Positions 14,401-29,300 of a stretch of DNA of 64,000 nucleotides are shown piece by piece; the first letter of the stretch is position 1, and each line of letters starts with the position of its first letter. Location of the stretch: contig NC_066848.1 in the NCBI RefSeq assembly GCF_001640805.2, forward strand, positions 23,911,012 to 23,975,011. Reading direction: 5' to 3'. The notes beneath the pieces are model-generated. The model was given only the letters and a program-made list of their open reading frames with translations, was not told where the DNA came from and did no database searches. This DNA is from Lates calcarifer (taxonomy: Eukaryota > Chordata > Actinopteri > Centropomidae). The position numbers and the translations under genes were made by a program.

Positions 14401-17400
14401 GAAAATCCATTGTGTAAGATGATACAACTCCCTTTGCTAAATGCTTTGTGATGACATAAATATGTGTATATAGAAACTGAATTTGCATAATTTATTTGAA
14501 TTGCTCAACAACAATAGCATTAAAAATCTGATTGAATCATAACTTAACTTGAATTAACTTGAATTCCATTGAAAACCTAAATCTGAGTAGGATAATATAA
14601 AATTGAATTTATTGGTCTGGACATGGAATGTAACATTAAAAAAATGAATTCATTTGCTCTGAAAGTGTATTTGATCCTCACTGAAAATTCAACTCTTTAT
14701 TTACATCTACATGAGTTAAGTGCTTAAATGAAAGAGTGAGGAAAGACTGAAGAAAGATTTACAAAGAGTGAGTGATACAGTACATCAGCAATTTATTTAT
14801 TTATTTAAATAAAATGCTAGAAAGCCACATGTGATGCACTTGAATTAAAAGGCGATAAACTACAATTTATATTGCTAGCTAACTATGCATTATGGAATTT
14901 CCATGCAATTCTTTGTAAATCTCTCTTCATTCTTACTCCAGTCTTGCCTTTAAGTAGGTAAGCTGTGCCATATTAACCACATCTAACAGCAGCAAAGGCT
15001 ATCACTTGTATACATAAAGCTTCTACTTTTATATATTACATATTTAAACAAAGCTGTAAATCGAGCCCACGGTCATGCTTTGACATGCTGAAAACTGACA
15101 GCGTTCAGCTCTGAGTATCATGTCCACAGAACTAAAGGGTATTTCAGAAACGTGAAAAGGAGCTCTGTGAATCTGCACTTGATTATTCTTCCTCAACGAC
15201 CAGACGTCTGTTTCTGTAAACTAATACTGAGTTGCAAGAACTAAATTGGATTTGTGAGACTTGAATATATGAGGATCGAATACAGTTTCAGAGCAAATGA
15301 ATTTAATATCATAATATTATATTCAGTTACAAGTTTTGTAGAATTCAGTTCCAGACTTTCATCCAATTATTCAAATTCACATATAGATTGTTCACATTCA
15401 GTTTCTAGAAACACATTAAGCCCATAGCTTTGACTGAAAAAGGTAGTCTTGCACTTTAAGAGAAATGAGCTATCAAATAAAGGCAAAAATACCTAAAAAT
15501 AATATTACTATGTGCCTGATACTTGTGCAAATGTGTATGTATTGATCTAAGCCTACAAGGAATTATGGCTTTGTGTCGCTTTGTGTCGGGGTGCAGCGCA
15601 GTAGAAAAGCCTCAGCGATGTGTCATCTGCTGTTAACGCCACAGCGCCTCATGATTACTATTGATCACCAGTTTCGCTAGCTGCGTCCCTCTCCACGTCC
15701 ATCTCTCATTGACTGGTCTTAAGGGGGCCATCTCTCTCCTAGTTGTTGCTGCACACTCCCTTATGAAGGCAAGCTCACACACAATACACACACAAATACA
15801 TTCTCACTATATGCTGTTTGTCTGCACATACAAGCAGACTGCAGTGTGCGCGCACACACACACACACACCGGTATGCGCATGGCTGTCACAGCCACAAAC
15901 TGTGTTCCTGTGCTCCTGTAAGTACATTTTGTACGTACATGGATCAACATGAATATGGTGAGACAGTGTTCCGTCTTGCTGTAAGTGTATATACAGTATC
16001 TTCCACCAGTAAACTGAAGATTTTTTCTGGAATTCACAACAGGTTGCTATAGGTTCAAAAGTAAGTAGTTACTAATGTAAGTCTAGCAACTGAAAGTTTC
16101 TGAATTGCAGAAAGATGGATAATAGTCTGTGTGCATCAATACACAGTCACCACAAACTCTCAAATTGCTGTTAATAAATTTTCTTAAACCCAAACAAGAT
16201 AACAATATGCACACTTATGTTCTTTTTTATTGACTGCACTGTTGCAGAATGAACAGTCCAGATGTCTATTTGTCATGTGCATCATTGTATAAAAAAATAG
16301 TTGAACCTGACAAGCAGAATTTGGCATCTTTGGAAACTTAATCATCATTTAAAGGGACTGACTTTTAGTCATTACATCATGTCTACACAGGAGGCGTTTC
16401 AGGTGTGTTTTTCAGCCATTTGTCTTAGGTGTATCTGATGGAGCAGGTATGCTTTAATTTTAAAACAATAGTCTACACAGGCTGCATAACAGCTCATATT
16501 TTACTTGTGCTATGTGTGTGTGTGATAGTGACCAGAAGCATATTTTTATGCTTCAAGTCTATTTTCTTCCATTTCATGTATGTAACTATAGTGGTTGTGA
16601 GTTGGTCTCTGAGCTAAAACACAGGTGACCTACACTCATTACCCACACTGATGGAACTGAATTAAGACTGAAGCTGCAGCTGCTCATGTAACATGCTGCT
16701 TTCACTATGTGGGCTGTGTGTACATTGTGTTAGTGTGGATCAAGCTTCAAAGAGGCTACACTTCCCATTATGCAACTCTAGTGTGTGTGTTCAAACCCAC
16801 ACTGTCTAGTAAACCCCCAAAAAGTTTGTGAGGCAGGCTTTCTGTTATAAATTTGAAATCATCAGATGCAAGCCAGTGTAACCCTGATGACTTCTTCAGG
16901 GTTTCTACTCCAAATAATCTATGTACACTTGATGTGTAATGCTGCATCATAATAAACTGTTTATTACGGAGCAATGTAACATCTGCTCTGGCAGGGTTGA
17001 AGGGGTCAACTTCAGTTGAAGAATCATGTGACGATCCTTATAAACCCTGTAAAATAAAACTGTGTATGATGTGTGTTTTCACCAGATATTTATATGAGCT
17101 CACTTCAGTTTTATGGCTCAGTTACTGTAAAGACCTTTACACAATAAACACAACAATAACCTCCACTTACACACACACACACACATTCACTCAAACACAC
17201 ACAAACACCTCAAGTTGCCACTCACTCAGGCAGACCTTTACATTCACAGGTGTTATGTTTGCTAACTAGAGACATTTAGTGGTGAAAAAGGGAAGTGCAG
17301 CATCATGACTCCCCTCAACTGCACTACTACAACTGTGTGTGTGTATGAGTGTGTGAGTGTGTGTTCCTTCTCATATGTCCCAGTGGGGACAGAAGAGCAT

Positions 17401-18160
17401 AACTCGCATTCACGCCAACCCGTGGGGACTCGTGTCACTGTGGGGGCAAAGCTTGAGGTCTGCACTGGTAGAGACTGCTTTTTGAGGGTTAAGACTTGAT
17501 TTCAGGGTTCAGGTTACAGTTAGGTTATGATTAGGGTTAGGTTAATGATGTAGTTGTGATTGTTAGAATTAAGGGCTAGGGAATGCATTATGTCACTGAA
17601 TGTCCCCATAGGGATAGTGGAAGTGTGTGTTTGTATGCTGGTGATTGGGTCACATGCAATTCCAAAACGTAATGAAATATTGACACTTTCCTGCTGTGGG
17701 AGTGTTTCAATATCTACCTTAGCTCAGACCCACTCTTCATTGTGTTTCGTCTTAATTTTGAGAAAGGACAGTATTTCTGTGTGATAGAGAGACAGAGGTA
17801 ATAGATTCAGCTGAACTTGTCCTCCCATTGACCTGATGATGATTCATGTGTGTGTTTATGTCAGGGAAATGGATGTTATATCTGGCCTCGGGACAGGCCC
17901 TCACCTGGCCTTTCTATGTTGAGACAAAGTAAATTATTTACAATATTGATCAACTGTTTAACTCTAGATATGACCTCTGTGTATGTAGTGGGTAATGGAA
18001 AGCGTGTGTAGGCCATCATGCATAGTGCTTGTTTGTAAGACCAGTGTTCCATGTGTCACTGTGCAAATGCAATGCACCTGGGTGCCTGCAAATCCACTTA
18101 TTTGTGTATGAGCTTTCTGTGCATGTGCATTTGTGTACTGTATATGGATGTATGCTTACT

Positions 18161-18193
<33 letters not shown>

Positions 18194-20317
18194 TTTGCTT
18201 TGGGTGCTGTGCTGTGCTGATATAGTACCTCATTAGCTGCTGTGGACACTAATCTCCTTTGTGGCAGTCTTTCATCCTTAGTGTGGGATTTATAGACGCC
18301 CTTGGTTAAGGCGCCCGCCTCGTATGCTGCTGGTCCCATACGTCAACCTGTCATTGGCTGATGCTACTTCCTGGTCCCACCCCTTCTCCCACTGCCCCCC
18401 TCCTGGAGTAAATATAGGAAAATAAATGACATTTGATGATTTTGGTGGCTTGATTTTGAACTTGAATGAACTTGCTATAGGTTGACCTAACCAGGTTGTT
18501 GATGAATAGTGATTACACCACGAACCTAGTTGCTAGAGTGTGTGAGTGAATGTGCAACTTGTAGGTTATCCCTCACATAATAAATTTCTCTTCATCTGGC
18601 AATCACTTCCTTTTAAAAAGGAACAGCTTTCTAGATGTGAAAATTGAAACAACTGACTATGCAAGTCCTTCAAACCCAACACATGACTAAATTAAAATGG
18701 GCTGCACCATACAAACTAATTCTTCCATAGAGATAAGTGGTTAGTAATTATTAACACCAACTAGCTCCCAGGTGTAACTGTTGTGTAGCTAACTGAGCCA
18801 ACTGACAAAGCATGATAAATGACCCATTTAGTTTAAAGAATAATTATGGCAACATGCAGTGCACTGTGAGTACTCTTGATGCACTCATGATGATCAAAAA
18901 GTTGACTGTGAAACACTGGACACTTCTCATCTTCAATGGTTGCCATCATGGCTACGTAGAGGAGGGGAAGGGACCACCAACCTATTTTCAAACTTGCGAA
19001 AATTGCGGAAGGAGGAGGTGGAGGACACGTCATCGTCGGCATAATTTCCATGCTGTGTGAAATAGTGGGCACACACAAGAAAGGAGAATGCTCATTTTGA
19101 AGTCAAGTCAAAAAACCCAGCATGCATTTTGGCAAGCGGTGATCGGCCAAACAGCCATCTTCGATTTGAGATAGCACTACCCTGTTGAAATTCACACACT
19201 ATGTAAATATATAGTGTACACAGCATAGCACACGGACGCTTTCTTAACTGAAGTATCCGAAATGAGACATGGTGCAAATATCAACGTTAGTTTATATTAG
19301 CAGAATCAGATATTTCCTTATCATTCTAAACTGTGTGAACTTTTCTAACTCTGAAACACGTTTCTAAATGTATGTAGACATATATCTTCTTATTTAGTAC
19401 ATTTTTCCTGATTAGATTATTCTTAAATTCTAATGGTACAACCTCATTAAGTAAATCACTAGTTTGAAACTAAATAGTGCTTAGCAAGAATTTAAGAAGG
19501 ACTTTATGTTTCTGAATAGCTGATGCCTCCTAATCCAGGACTGTTCATACTGCCATAAATAAAACTAGACATAATGACAGACAACCAAGACATAGAGGCT
19601 AAATCATACATTCAGCTAATAAGAAGATATTATCTGCTATGCATATTTTTGGTTAATCTACATTAAGTAGTGTTGTATTATTGTGTTTTGGGACTTGGTG
19701 GTTCTTAATGGAGGTGAAATATTCTGTTCCTCAAATACATCACAGACCTCTCTCCTCCTAGTTAGTAGGATCAGTTCACCTACATTACTTAAAGACACAC
19801 ACACACACACACACACCTCACAACACTGACTCCAAGATTTCACCACTGGATTATGCATTGTTACACTGTATTGCACCCCCAAGCACCCAAACGCACCATC
19901 TACACATGAGCAATGATGCACACATGCGGATAGAGACTCCTGCTCCTCGACAGACACAAATAGACACACACACACACACACACACACAGATGGACACACG
20001 CAGATGCAGTAGGACGCAAAACAAACACACACAGGGGTTTGGTGTCCTAGTTTCCATCTGTGGAGAAGCTATTCTCTCTATCTGGCTCTCTCCTTCACTC
20101 ACAAACTCATCTCGAGAGTGTGTGTGTGTGTGTGTGAAGGGGGGTGCCTTACAGTGGTCATGTGACACACTGCTGCTGCTGTTGCAGTTTGTGTGCATGT
20201 GTGCGTATATATGGATAAGAGCAGGCGTTTGAATCTGCATGTGTGCATCGCTGCTCATATAAATGTTTTTCTGAGTATGCAGAGGCTGCGTATATGTAAC
20301 AGTGTGTCCATCCATTA

Positions 20318-20359
<42 letters not shown>

Positions 20360-23300
20360 AGCTAGCTGTCAGGCTGCTCTCTGCCTGCCTACAGTTCCTC
20401 CTCTTCGGCACTTGTTTCACCATCAGAGTGTGATCTAATACAGGGATTACTATGGGATTAAGTGAGTCTCTCATAAAATAACAGCTCACCGCTCCAGAAC
20501 TCCACAACACTGGCCATTTGTTCTGTGCTATCAACAAACTCTAACAATGTTTCACAAAGGCAAAACGCAGTAACTGCACCAGCAGGGAGTGAAAAGTGTC
20601 TAGAAATGAGTACACCAACAAAAAAGGGAGATACTCTTGCCTACATGATGTAGTCCAACCAGGAAATTTAACTTGCCAGGATCAGTATTCGACACCTAAA
20701 CTAATCTAATTTACAGCCAGAATAATTAAATGTTGTTTGGTTTGTATTAATTTTGAGCAATACATTTTAAAGCTAAGAAATGTCATTTAGGCATTATTGT
20801 TCACCCTAAATTGCAGCAAAAAAATTGGTTCTCTGAATATTTGCGTTTTAGTGACCTGTAATTGAATATCAAGAAATAATTAGGTTTTTGTTAATTCCAG
20901 AAAAACTACAGCACACTTTGAAGAATGAGAGCTATGAATGGAGTGTTTAATTGATTTCAGTGTGGACTATAATCTTGGTATGCGATCCTACAGTACAGAC
21001 ATACAGCAGATTAACAGTTGAAAAGATGCAGAGACATGCCATGGCTGCAAAAAGGCCAGATGACACAACGAAGAGGCTACTTTTTAATGCAATCTGTTCG
21101 ATCCAAATATGACAACAATGCAAACAAAAAAAAAAAAAACAAAGGAGATGAGTTGTCAAAGTTTTTGTTGTATTGCACATTCGACCGGATCAAGAAAACC
21201 TACATACTTATTAGACATGAAGATTTAACAGTGGTGTTGGCTCTCACTGCTATCAACAGCCTCTGGCACAGCTGGCAGATGTTTTCAGCAAAAAAGCTCT
21301 GATAAACACGGTGTGCACTACCCACCCAACACTAAATGACAGACAAAGTAAGAGACTAGCTGGTGAACATAGCGGAACATTTAGCAGCTAAAGAGCCTGA
21401 TTTTACCCTCAGGATTTAGCATTTTACCCTGAGGATTTTTGGAGCTAAAAGGACAGTAAAATACTGTTCTTATGGTGTACTCACAGTAGGCGATCTGTAC
21501 CGTAAATGCAGTCCATTACTGTGCCAAAGCATGTTTAACCTCCAAAAGACCAGTTCCTTCGACTGTTGTCATCTCTCTGTACCTTGAAGACGTGGGCTAG
21601 GGCACAGTTCAGGTGAACTTGGACACATTATGCATCTAGAGTGGGGAGAGGGGACCATGGTGCTTATAAGGTAACCTGGCCCATCTCCACACAGGATCTC
21701 TGGAGCTCAGCCAGAGTGACCATCAAGTTCTAGGCTACATCTGTTATCAAGCCCCTCCCATCATCTGGCCAGTTGACCAGTTTCCAGTTAGGAGTCTTAG
21801 TCTTTACAGAGATGGGACGATATACGATGTTATCCCCCTTCGCAATAAAAGTATAATATAGTATAAGTATAATAATAAGTTGATCGTGGTGAATTTCCAA
21901 CATTGGGATAATCGTTAATATCCTCAGGAGTGATTTATAGAAAACTGTCTAGCTTGCCATCATACAGTCCTGTATTGATTTACACTGAACTGCCACAAGG
22001 GGGCGCTGCATCTTTCCATGCATCATTCCATAATGCTAACCCTGTCACCATGGCTGAAGGCTCAGTTTGTCCATCGTATCCACCGAAGAAAGTTGAATGG
22101 GATGTGTGGAAATACGATGGATTCCAAAACAAAGACTCCTGGTAAAATTAACTAACATTGCTGTCAGTTACTTAACGTAGTAAGTGTTGGTTTAGTCACA
22201 CTAATGTTGACGTTTATCGAAATGTTTTGTTACGTTGATACTGTTTTGGTCACCTGTGTATCAAGCTAACGTTAGCTAGATAACATTAGCTATGTAGCTA
22301 AACAACTCTGCCCGCTTAGGTTTGTCAGACCAGAGCAGAGCCGCGGTCTCCAGCAAATTGAGTGCAATTTACTACAGTTTTGCCTTAAACGTTAACCATA
22401 ACATTATTTTGGCCACAGCTCATAAGGAACAGTTCAAATCAATTAGAATTTATTTAATTTGACACAAAATCTATCTTCTCATTTGACGTAGCTTATTGCA
22501 TATTTTCATGACTAATGTGATAATGTTGTTAATCGCAATTATTTTGGCCAGGATAATCATGACATGAAATTTTCATATCGTCCCATGCCTATATTACACA
22601 CTTACATGTAAGATGCTCTTGGGATCCTTCAATGCAGCAGAAAATGTTTGTAGCCTTTCCCAGATCTGTGCACAATCCTGTCTCTGGGCTCTGCAGGCAG
22701 TTCCTTCAACCTCATGACTTGGTTTTTGCTCTGATATGCATTGTCAGCTGTGAGACCTTATATAGACAGGTGTGGGACTTTCCAAATCATCGTCCAATCA
22801 GTTGAATTTACCACAGGTGGACTCCAAACAGAGTGTAGAAACATCTCGATGATGAGGAGGAGAAATGGGAGGAACCTGAGCTAAATTTTAAGGATCATTG
22901 TAAAGGGTCTGAATACTTATGTCAATGTAATATTTTAGTTTTTCCCTTTTTATTGAATTTGCAAAAAAAAATCTGCAATGCTGTTTTTATACCATCTTTA
23001 TTGGGCATTGAGTGTAGATTGATGAGGGAAAAATTTAACAACATAAGGCTGTAACAGTTTGTTATATGTTTTGTTTATATGTTTTAACATTTAAATTATT
23101 CAGTAGACTTTTTTTCATAGCTGATATTTTGACTTGTCATAACTGGCAAAACACAGGTGGTTACTAATAACATTAACAATGCCTGTGTGCTGTTCAAGTG
23201 TCCCAATAAGCCATGACTGCGACAGTGAGCTAGCATCTACAATTCTAGGACCCTGAAACTCAAGCAACAAATGACATCATCAGACATCACTAATTTTATT

Positions 23301-26300
23301 ATTTACACCTGTGTTTTCCCTACACTCAGATCTCACTTTGGAAGCTTGTGATGGAAATTTGCCACCATTTTATAAACTAATGTTATATTAATTAAGAAAG
23401 AACATAATTTTTTTGTTTGTTTCATCACCAGCATTTTAGTTTTCACTGAATATGTGCTGCAATTTTTGATAGCATTTACTCTTTTTCTCTGTTAGAACTG
23501 TTAAAAAGCATTGATTTTGAGACACAACTTTCCAATGATACCAGCTTTTTAACACAGCATCAATATTCCTTGAGGATGCATTGAAATCCATATGTGACTC
23601 CAGAGCACCTGGTCATTACAGCATAATGTCTATCCATGTATGTAAAAGTAGACTAGCACTGCAGTGTCGATCTGGCAGCCGTCCACCTCGTTGGTCTGGC
23701 TGCAGAAAATCACAGATTGGTGGATGTTCTCACCAAAGCTATAATGTCCCACATGAGGCAGTGTTTTGCTTTCTGCGCTGTGTATGTGTGTGTGTGTGTG
23801 TGTTGTTTGAGCACACACTTTCCCTCTCTCCCTGGTGGTGCTGGGGTGTTTGGCAGGATAAATATAGCTGCGTTGGTGTAAAGCTGTTTTCTCTTCAGCT
23901 TTTGTAGCTTTAATCAAAAGCAATCTGGAGGAGGGATAAATGGAAGGGAAAAGGGGGGTGAGAGAGAGTGAGAGCAGGAGGAGGAAGACGAGAGAGGGAG
24001 ATGGTACGAGGAAGAGAGGGGGGGAGAGAGAGATGGCCAATGCCAGAGTGTTTTATTTTAGCACTCTTTAAAGAGTCATTGGGGAGTGTTCAGGAGTAAT
24101 GAGAACCCTGGTGGCTGAAGGAGAGGGACCAACTCTAACCTCCCCTCGCTCTCCTCCTCCATCCTCTCTCTGTCTCTATTTCCTGCCCAACCTCATTTCC
24201 TCTGTCATCCCCTCTTCCTCCTTCTGACTGTGATCACAACACAGGACTATGGCTATGGCTGTGTTCACACTGCAGGCATTCATGCTCTGCTCTGTCTTTC
24301 TGGATGAATCTTCATATCTATTCTAGGATGTAACCCACATCCCTTATCGATATGAGCTGACAGTGTTGTTGATGAGACATGCACAAGAACGGTCTCTGAA
24401 GACGTCACTTTTTTATTGCATCTCAGGTATTGTGCTTTTGAAGCTGTCAAAATTTGATTCAGCCAATAATGTACATCTTCAGAAATACCAGTCTGTTGTA
24501 GTTGGGTGTTTGGCTTCTTTTCCAGTGTTGCATCCATAATGTTGTCAGATACTTATGATAGCAATCTGAGTCTGTCAGTGGCAAAAACAAGCCCTTTAGT
24601 CAATGCCCATTGGGTTACATTGCAGCAGTTGTTCACAGTTGCTCTGTATACTGTTATTGTTCAATACTGCACAAAGATTTTTGTTGCTTTCAATCATTTA
24701 CACCCCAAAATTGGGAAAATAATATAAATTAATTCAATCTTGTAACAGATATTTAAATCATCACACTGTATATTCAATTATTCAGATGTTCTTGATTCTG
24801 TCAGTGCCTTTTTTTGACCATAGAAACAGTGTGGCTTTGGACAGTATCAATAATGTCATGAACAAAATAATCCAGGAACACACACACACAAAATCTCACC
24901 AGTAGGCTTTACAGTTGATGCTGTATCTTTTAGGTAGTAATAATAATTGTAATGTGTCATGTCAGCATTTTTGTACCATCCTGAAAATTAAAACCAAACA
25001 AATTCAACTGAGACTCTATGTTTCAAGAAGGCACATACAGAGTGTGAAACCTGTTGGTTTAATATGTTGTCATCCGGAGTTGAGGTTCTGTGATTTATGT
25101 GACTGTGTGCATCGTATTGCATACGCACTGATGAGAAAGCAAAATCTGAAGTGGTGTCATGTGCGAGGAGAAAATCTGAATGCGTACACCCTCAGCTGTG
25201 GCATGTGAGCACAGCCAATGTATAGTCGGTGTGCATATGTGTGATGGGGCAAACAGAAAGGGAAAAAAAAAAAAGATGAGAGATATAATTTTGGCAGTGA
25301 GTTGAATATCCTTTCATTATTCAGTTGGCTTTGGGTTCTCCATTTGGAGGCGAAAAGCAGCCCGCTGGTGGAAGCCAAGCTGCTCCTTGGTATAACCGCC
25401 GTGATGTTGATCTTAAAAAGCTTCCATAAAAGCCTTTTTCTGGACAACTCATTGGCAGCAGTGCAGCTCTTTAGGAAGTGCATTGTTCCATTTCCTGTTT
25501 GACAATCACTATGACTGAAGCTGGGCCTCAGATCAGTGGCTGGCAAAGTAGTTGGCCAAGTGGTTTTCACTGGCTGCAGTAAAGAATAGTTTTTCCCTGT
25601 TAGACACATTATTGTGATACTGCGTATGTCAGCTGCATTAAATTCCTCTGCAAAGTTATGTAAATGTATGTCATATATTATCTGATCTGTTTGTACAGAA
25701 CTTTATGGTGACAGCCTCTTGGCAAATCAGCAGATGAAGCTGTAATATTGAAAATCTAGATGTGTTATAAGGCTCTGATTGTAATCTCTACCTATACTCA
25801 TTCTTTCCTAGGTGATCTGGGTGTGTAATAACTGCCGGAAGCAGCAGGAGATCCTCACCAAGCCAGGCGAGTGGTTCACTGGTCCATCTGGAAAGCCGGC
25901 TGGCCTCGGATCAGCTGTCAGCGAGCCGTCTGTGTGCCAAACACCCGGGGATAAGAAGCTCCGATCTCGCTCTCAAGCACCCCCGGGCTCCACCACCGTA
26001 ATCCAAGACCCCAACCGACCCGGTGCACCTGGGACCACACCTGGCACAGATGCACGGTCACGTAGCGAACCACCACGAGACACGTAAGATGAAGCGATAC
26101 TGTCTAAGTTGTGCCAAATTTGTTTTGTGGTACAGAAACCATATTGCATCTTAAATTTATTTAGCAACATTTGAAATGCATTTGGAGAGAGTGCTGTATA
26201 AAGCCCTTTTCAAACATGGGATACATAACTTTGTTGTCTTAATTTATTTGCTAAAGTAATGATTTTTTGTCATTCAGACGTACGTGTAGGTGTCTGTTAC

Positions 26301-29300
26301 ATAAGTATCTGTTCAGTCATAAAAGCACATTTCCGGAAAGAGCTACAATGGTTGCGCTCTGGTATGTGATAGGGAGTGGGATGAGTTTAAAGTAAGGATA
26401 CAAAAGAAGAATAGTATTTTCTGTTTCCTCACTGCATCAGTGATAGCTTTTAAAACTTATTTTAAGTAAGTAAGTGAATGTGAGGGACATTCACTCCCTC
26501 ATCTCAGACTGAATGCTTTGATAAATGCATCAATTTTTAGATTGATAATTGTGCCACCTTATGTGTGCAGCAAGCATAGGAAAAAAAAGATGGAAGTATA
26601 GTTTAATTCCCACTTGCTCACATGCTGTATGGGAATAGTTTTACTGTATATTCATTCATGCAGTTGCCATATATGGAAGTTGAATATATAGATAGAGTGC
26701 TGGTCCCATCACTTTTGTAGTTGTTCAAGGACGTTTTGCTGCAGGATTTTCAGAGTTAATTCAGAAATAGCACTTCTAACCAATGCATGATAATAATACA
26801 AAATAGGTAATAAACAACTTGCATGTTGATGGCTGCCTACTTTTTCTGACATCTTTTTCCTTTTTTCCATCTTACAAGTTACCTATAGTGAGACTGATCA
26901 GCACAAGCAGAATGCTTTCTCATGAAGCGAACAGATTTCTTTATAGTTCACATACTCCCTGTCACTGTTCTTGTCCGTTCTATAAATGTTTATCTGTCCC
27001 AAATCCTTACTAAATAATATTCCTAGACAGGTTTTGTGTCCTTTGTGTAATCACACTGGAAAAGTGAAAACCCTAAGTGAACTCAAAAAGTCAGTATGTA
27101 GACTAAAACTGCTTGTGTTCTGAGTGTGCTTTTGTCCCACAAGACAATGCAGAAAGGAAATGAACAATCTGCTTATAGCTGCAAAAAAATTAGGGCTGCC
27201 CCTAAGTTAGGGGGCTGGTGTGTTGTCGTCCTCAGTATATTAACAGGTCAAGATTGTGGTTTGTTGGTTCATGCTTTCTGTTGTATTTTTATTTTTATCC
27301 ATACTAACATTATCACTGATGTCCTTATCCGTTGCACCTTATCTACAAATAGAGAAATACAGTAAACAATTCACTCCTTGCACATGTAGTGTCATTCAGC
27401 ACCATGACTTTCTCTCATGATTTACCCAGTAACTCACCTTTTAATGTCTTTGCTCATCATCTAGGCTGTGAAAACAACAAATATCCACACTGTCAAAGAA
27501 AGTAAATGTCGGTGTCTTGGTCATAGCTCAGTTATGAAATCCTGCATGGGCAGTGTTTCTCCTGACAGCGCTGACACTGGAGCAGCCAGCAGAAATGAAT
27601 TGTGCTGCCCTGCCCCATGCTGTCTGGCGTGTCCATCACTTGTCTCCACTTCTGTCACTCTTAGTTTTGTGGGTTGGTCGTTTTAAAACAAGACTGGGTT
27701 TGTAATCTTAATGTTGTTACTTCAGCATTGCTCTGTGTACTGTGGGGCAGCTAAAAAAAAGTGCAGTGAGTTGGGGGTCTCAATTGATGCAATGACTTTT
27801 ATGAAATGACTACACCAAACACTAAGAAAAAATCATTTTGTTAACCGAACTCACCTGGAGAATCTCAACAATTCAACAATTTGAATTTGGCTCATTCACA
27901 CTTTTCTGGTGTATTAACATGATTTTATTTTCATTTTGCATAACAGATGATAATTAAGTCATACGTTTATCATAGTTCATGCATTTAATTTAAACAAGTT
28001 TTAGATAAGTCTCAAGGATAATTAAAGCAAACTTGATGCACCTGACCACAACTTGAAGAGCCACAGCAAAAGGTCGGAATTTTTTGTGAATGAGAGATTT
28101 TGCAAAAATTTCTAAAGTCTCTTTTGTGATTTATTGAGTGTAGATTGATGGGCAAAATGGCAATATATCAATTAAAAATGAAATTTGTAACACCATAAAG
28201 TTTGCAAAGTGAAGGTGTCTGAATAAGATCCTTTTTGTTAAACCAGAAACAGCCATGTTATTGCTCTGTTCAAAGCCACCAGACTTATGTGACACAAACA
28301 GTAATTTTACCTTGCAGAACACCGGAGTTGCTAATCTACTGCTGCCTTAATCACTTAGTTTGTCTGTGTTGTTTTGTGGTAAAGGACGTGAACACTTCCC
28401 ATCACTGGAAGTCCCACAATAACACAAACAAACTACCTCATCAAGGGAGCACTAGATTAGCTAATCCAGTGTTCTGTGAGGTAGAATCACTGCTTTTATC
28501 TGTGGATTCTGGAAGTAATAATAATCTGAGCCTGTGAGTGGCAAAAACAAATACTTAAGTGGACATTCTTTCAGGTCCAGTAAGATAATTCTGAAGTGTA
28601 GATCAGTTAAAGGAAGACTTGGAAGTCATTAAAAATCAGTTTCTGTTTTAGTTCAGTGAGTGGGACTGTGCAGTCAAGCAGTTGATTTGTGAAAACAAAA
28701 AACACTTAACTACTCAGACTTGGAGCCCAACAGAATTATTTTCCGCTTGTGACTGCAGAGGCTGCTGTTGCACAGAAATGTCAAATTTTATGGCTTTAAG
28801 CAAAACTTAAGAATACCTTTTGACCACTAACTTCTTGTTGAGAGTCTTGCCATCCAGTAATACTGCCCATTAGAAAAGTAGCTTTAAAACATACTGCTTA
28901 CTCCTTTTTCAATACATTTACAAAAATTTGTGTGATGAGTGTAGAATGATGAGCAAAAAATGGATTTAAGTGATTTCTGCACAAGGCTACATTATGGCTA
29001 ACATTACTGGTCTTAAAGGGATACCCCAGCAATTCAGCATTCCCCTTCCGTAAAACTGGGGAGCCATGAGATACAGATTAAAAAAAGAATGGTCAAAATC
29101 AAAGCAGGCCAAGACATTGTGTGTTTTTTTTTAAGTCCATACTATAACTCCATCCTACAAATTCCAGAATGAAAGTTTATTTTGTGATACCATCCCTGTC
29201 TGGTAAATAGAACACTCCCCCAGAGCGACAAAACTGTGTAGGACTAACCATGACAAGTGAAGCGGTCTTGAAATTGGTGGACTGTTCCTTTAAACTGTTC

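Larger units (their letters stand above)
6199..25811 (+). other. rims1: Large intron (19.6 kb) splitting the zinc finger
   Basis: Phase-0 intron between codon T (acg) and V (gtg). It holds no exon I can recognise. Contents include many CA/TG runs, a 30-A tract, a SINE-like segment near 10.33 kb, a minisatellite-associated teleost repeat near 17.37 kb, a hAT relic at 21.8 kb, another fish repeat at 22.6 kb, a GA-rich block at about 23.93-24.04 kb and a dispersed repeat at 24.53 kb. Two stretches free of obvious repeats (15.57-15.73 and 25.30-25.50 kb) might be conserved non-coding elements, but that is untested. Confidence 0.85.

Noticed and set aside
18280..18420. tRNA-like phrase ggttaaggcgcccgcctcg
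   Set aside because: No complete A and B boxes and no cloverleaf; probably a degraded repeat.
19851..20315. 154-codon open frame on the minus strand (and 124 codons on the plus)
   Set aside because: Composed of CA/TG microsatellite translation (His/Thr and Cys/Val runs); no domain and no splice context.
23630..24040. 136-codon minus-strand frame
   Set aside because: Reads a GA-rich purine tract and a TG repeat; low-complexity Ser/Leu/Pro only.
25157..25609. 150-codon open frame on the minus strand
   Set aside because: No recognisable domain; includes a poly-A-derived Phe run. More likely a chance frame in intron sequence.
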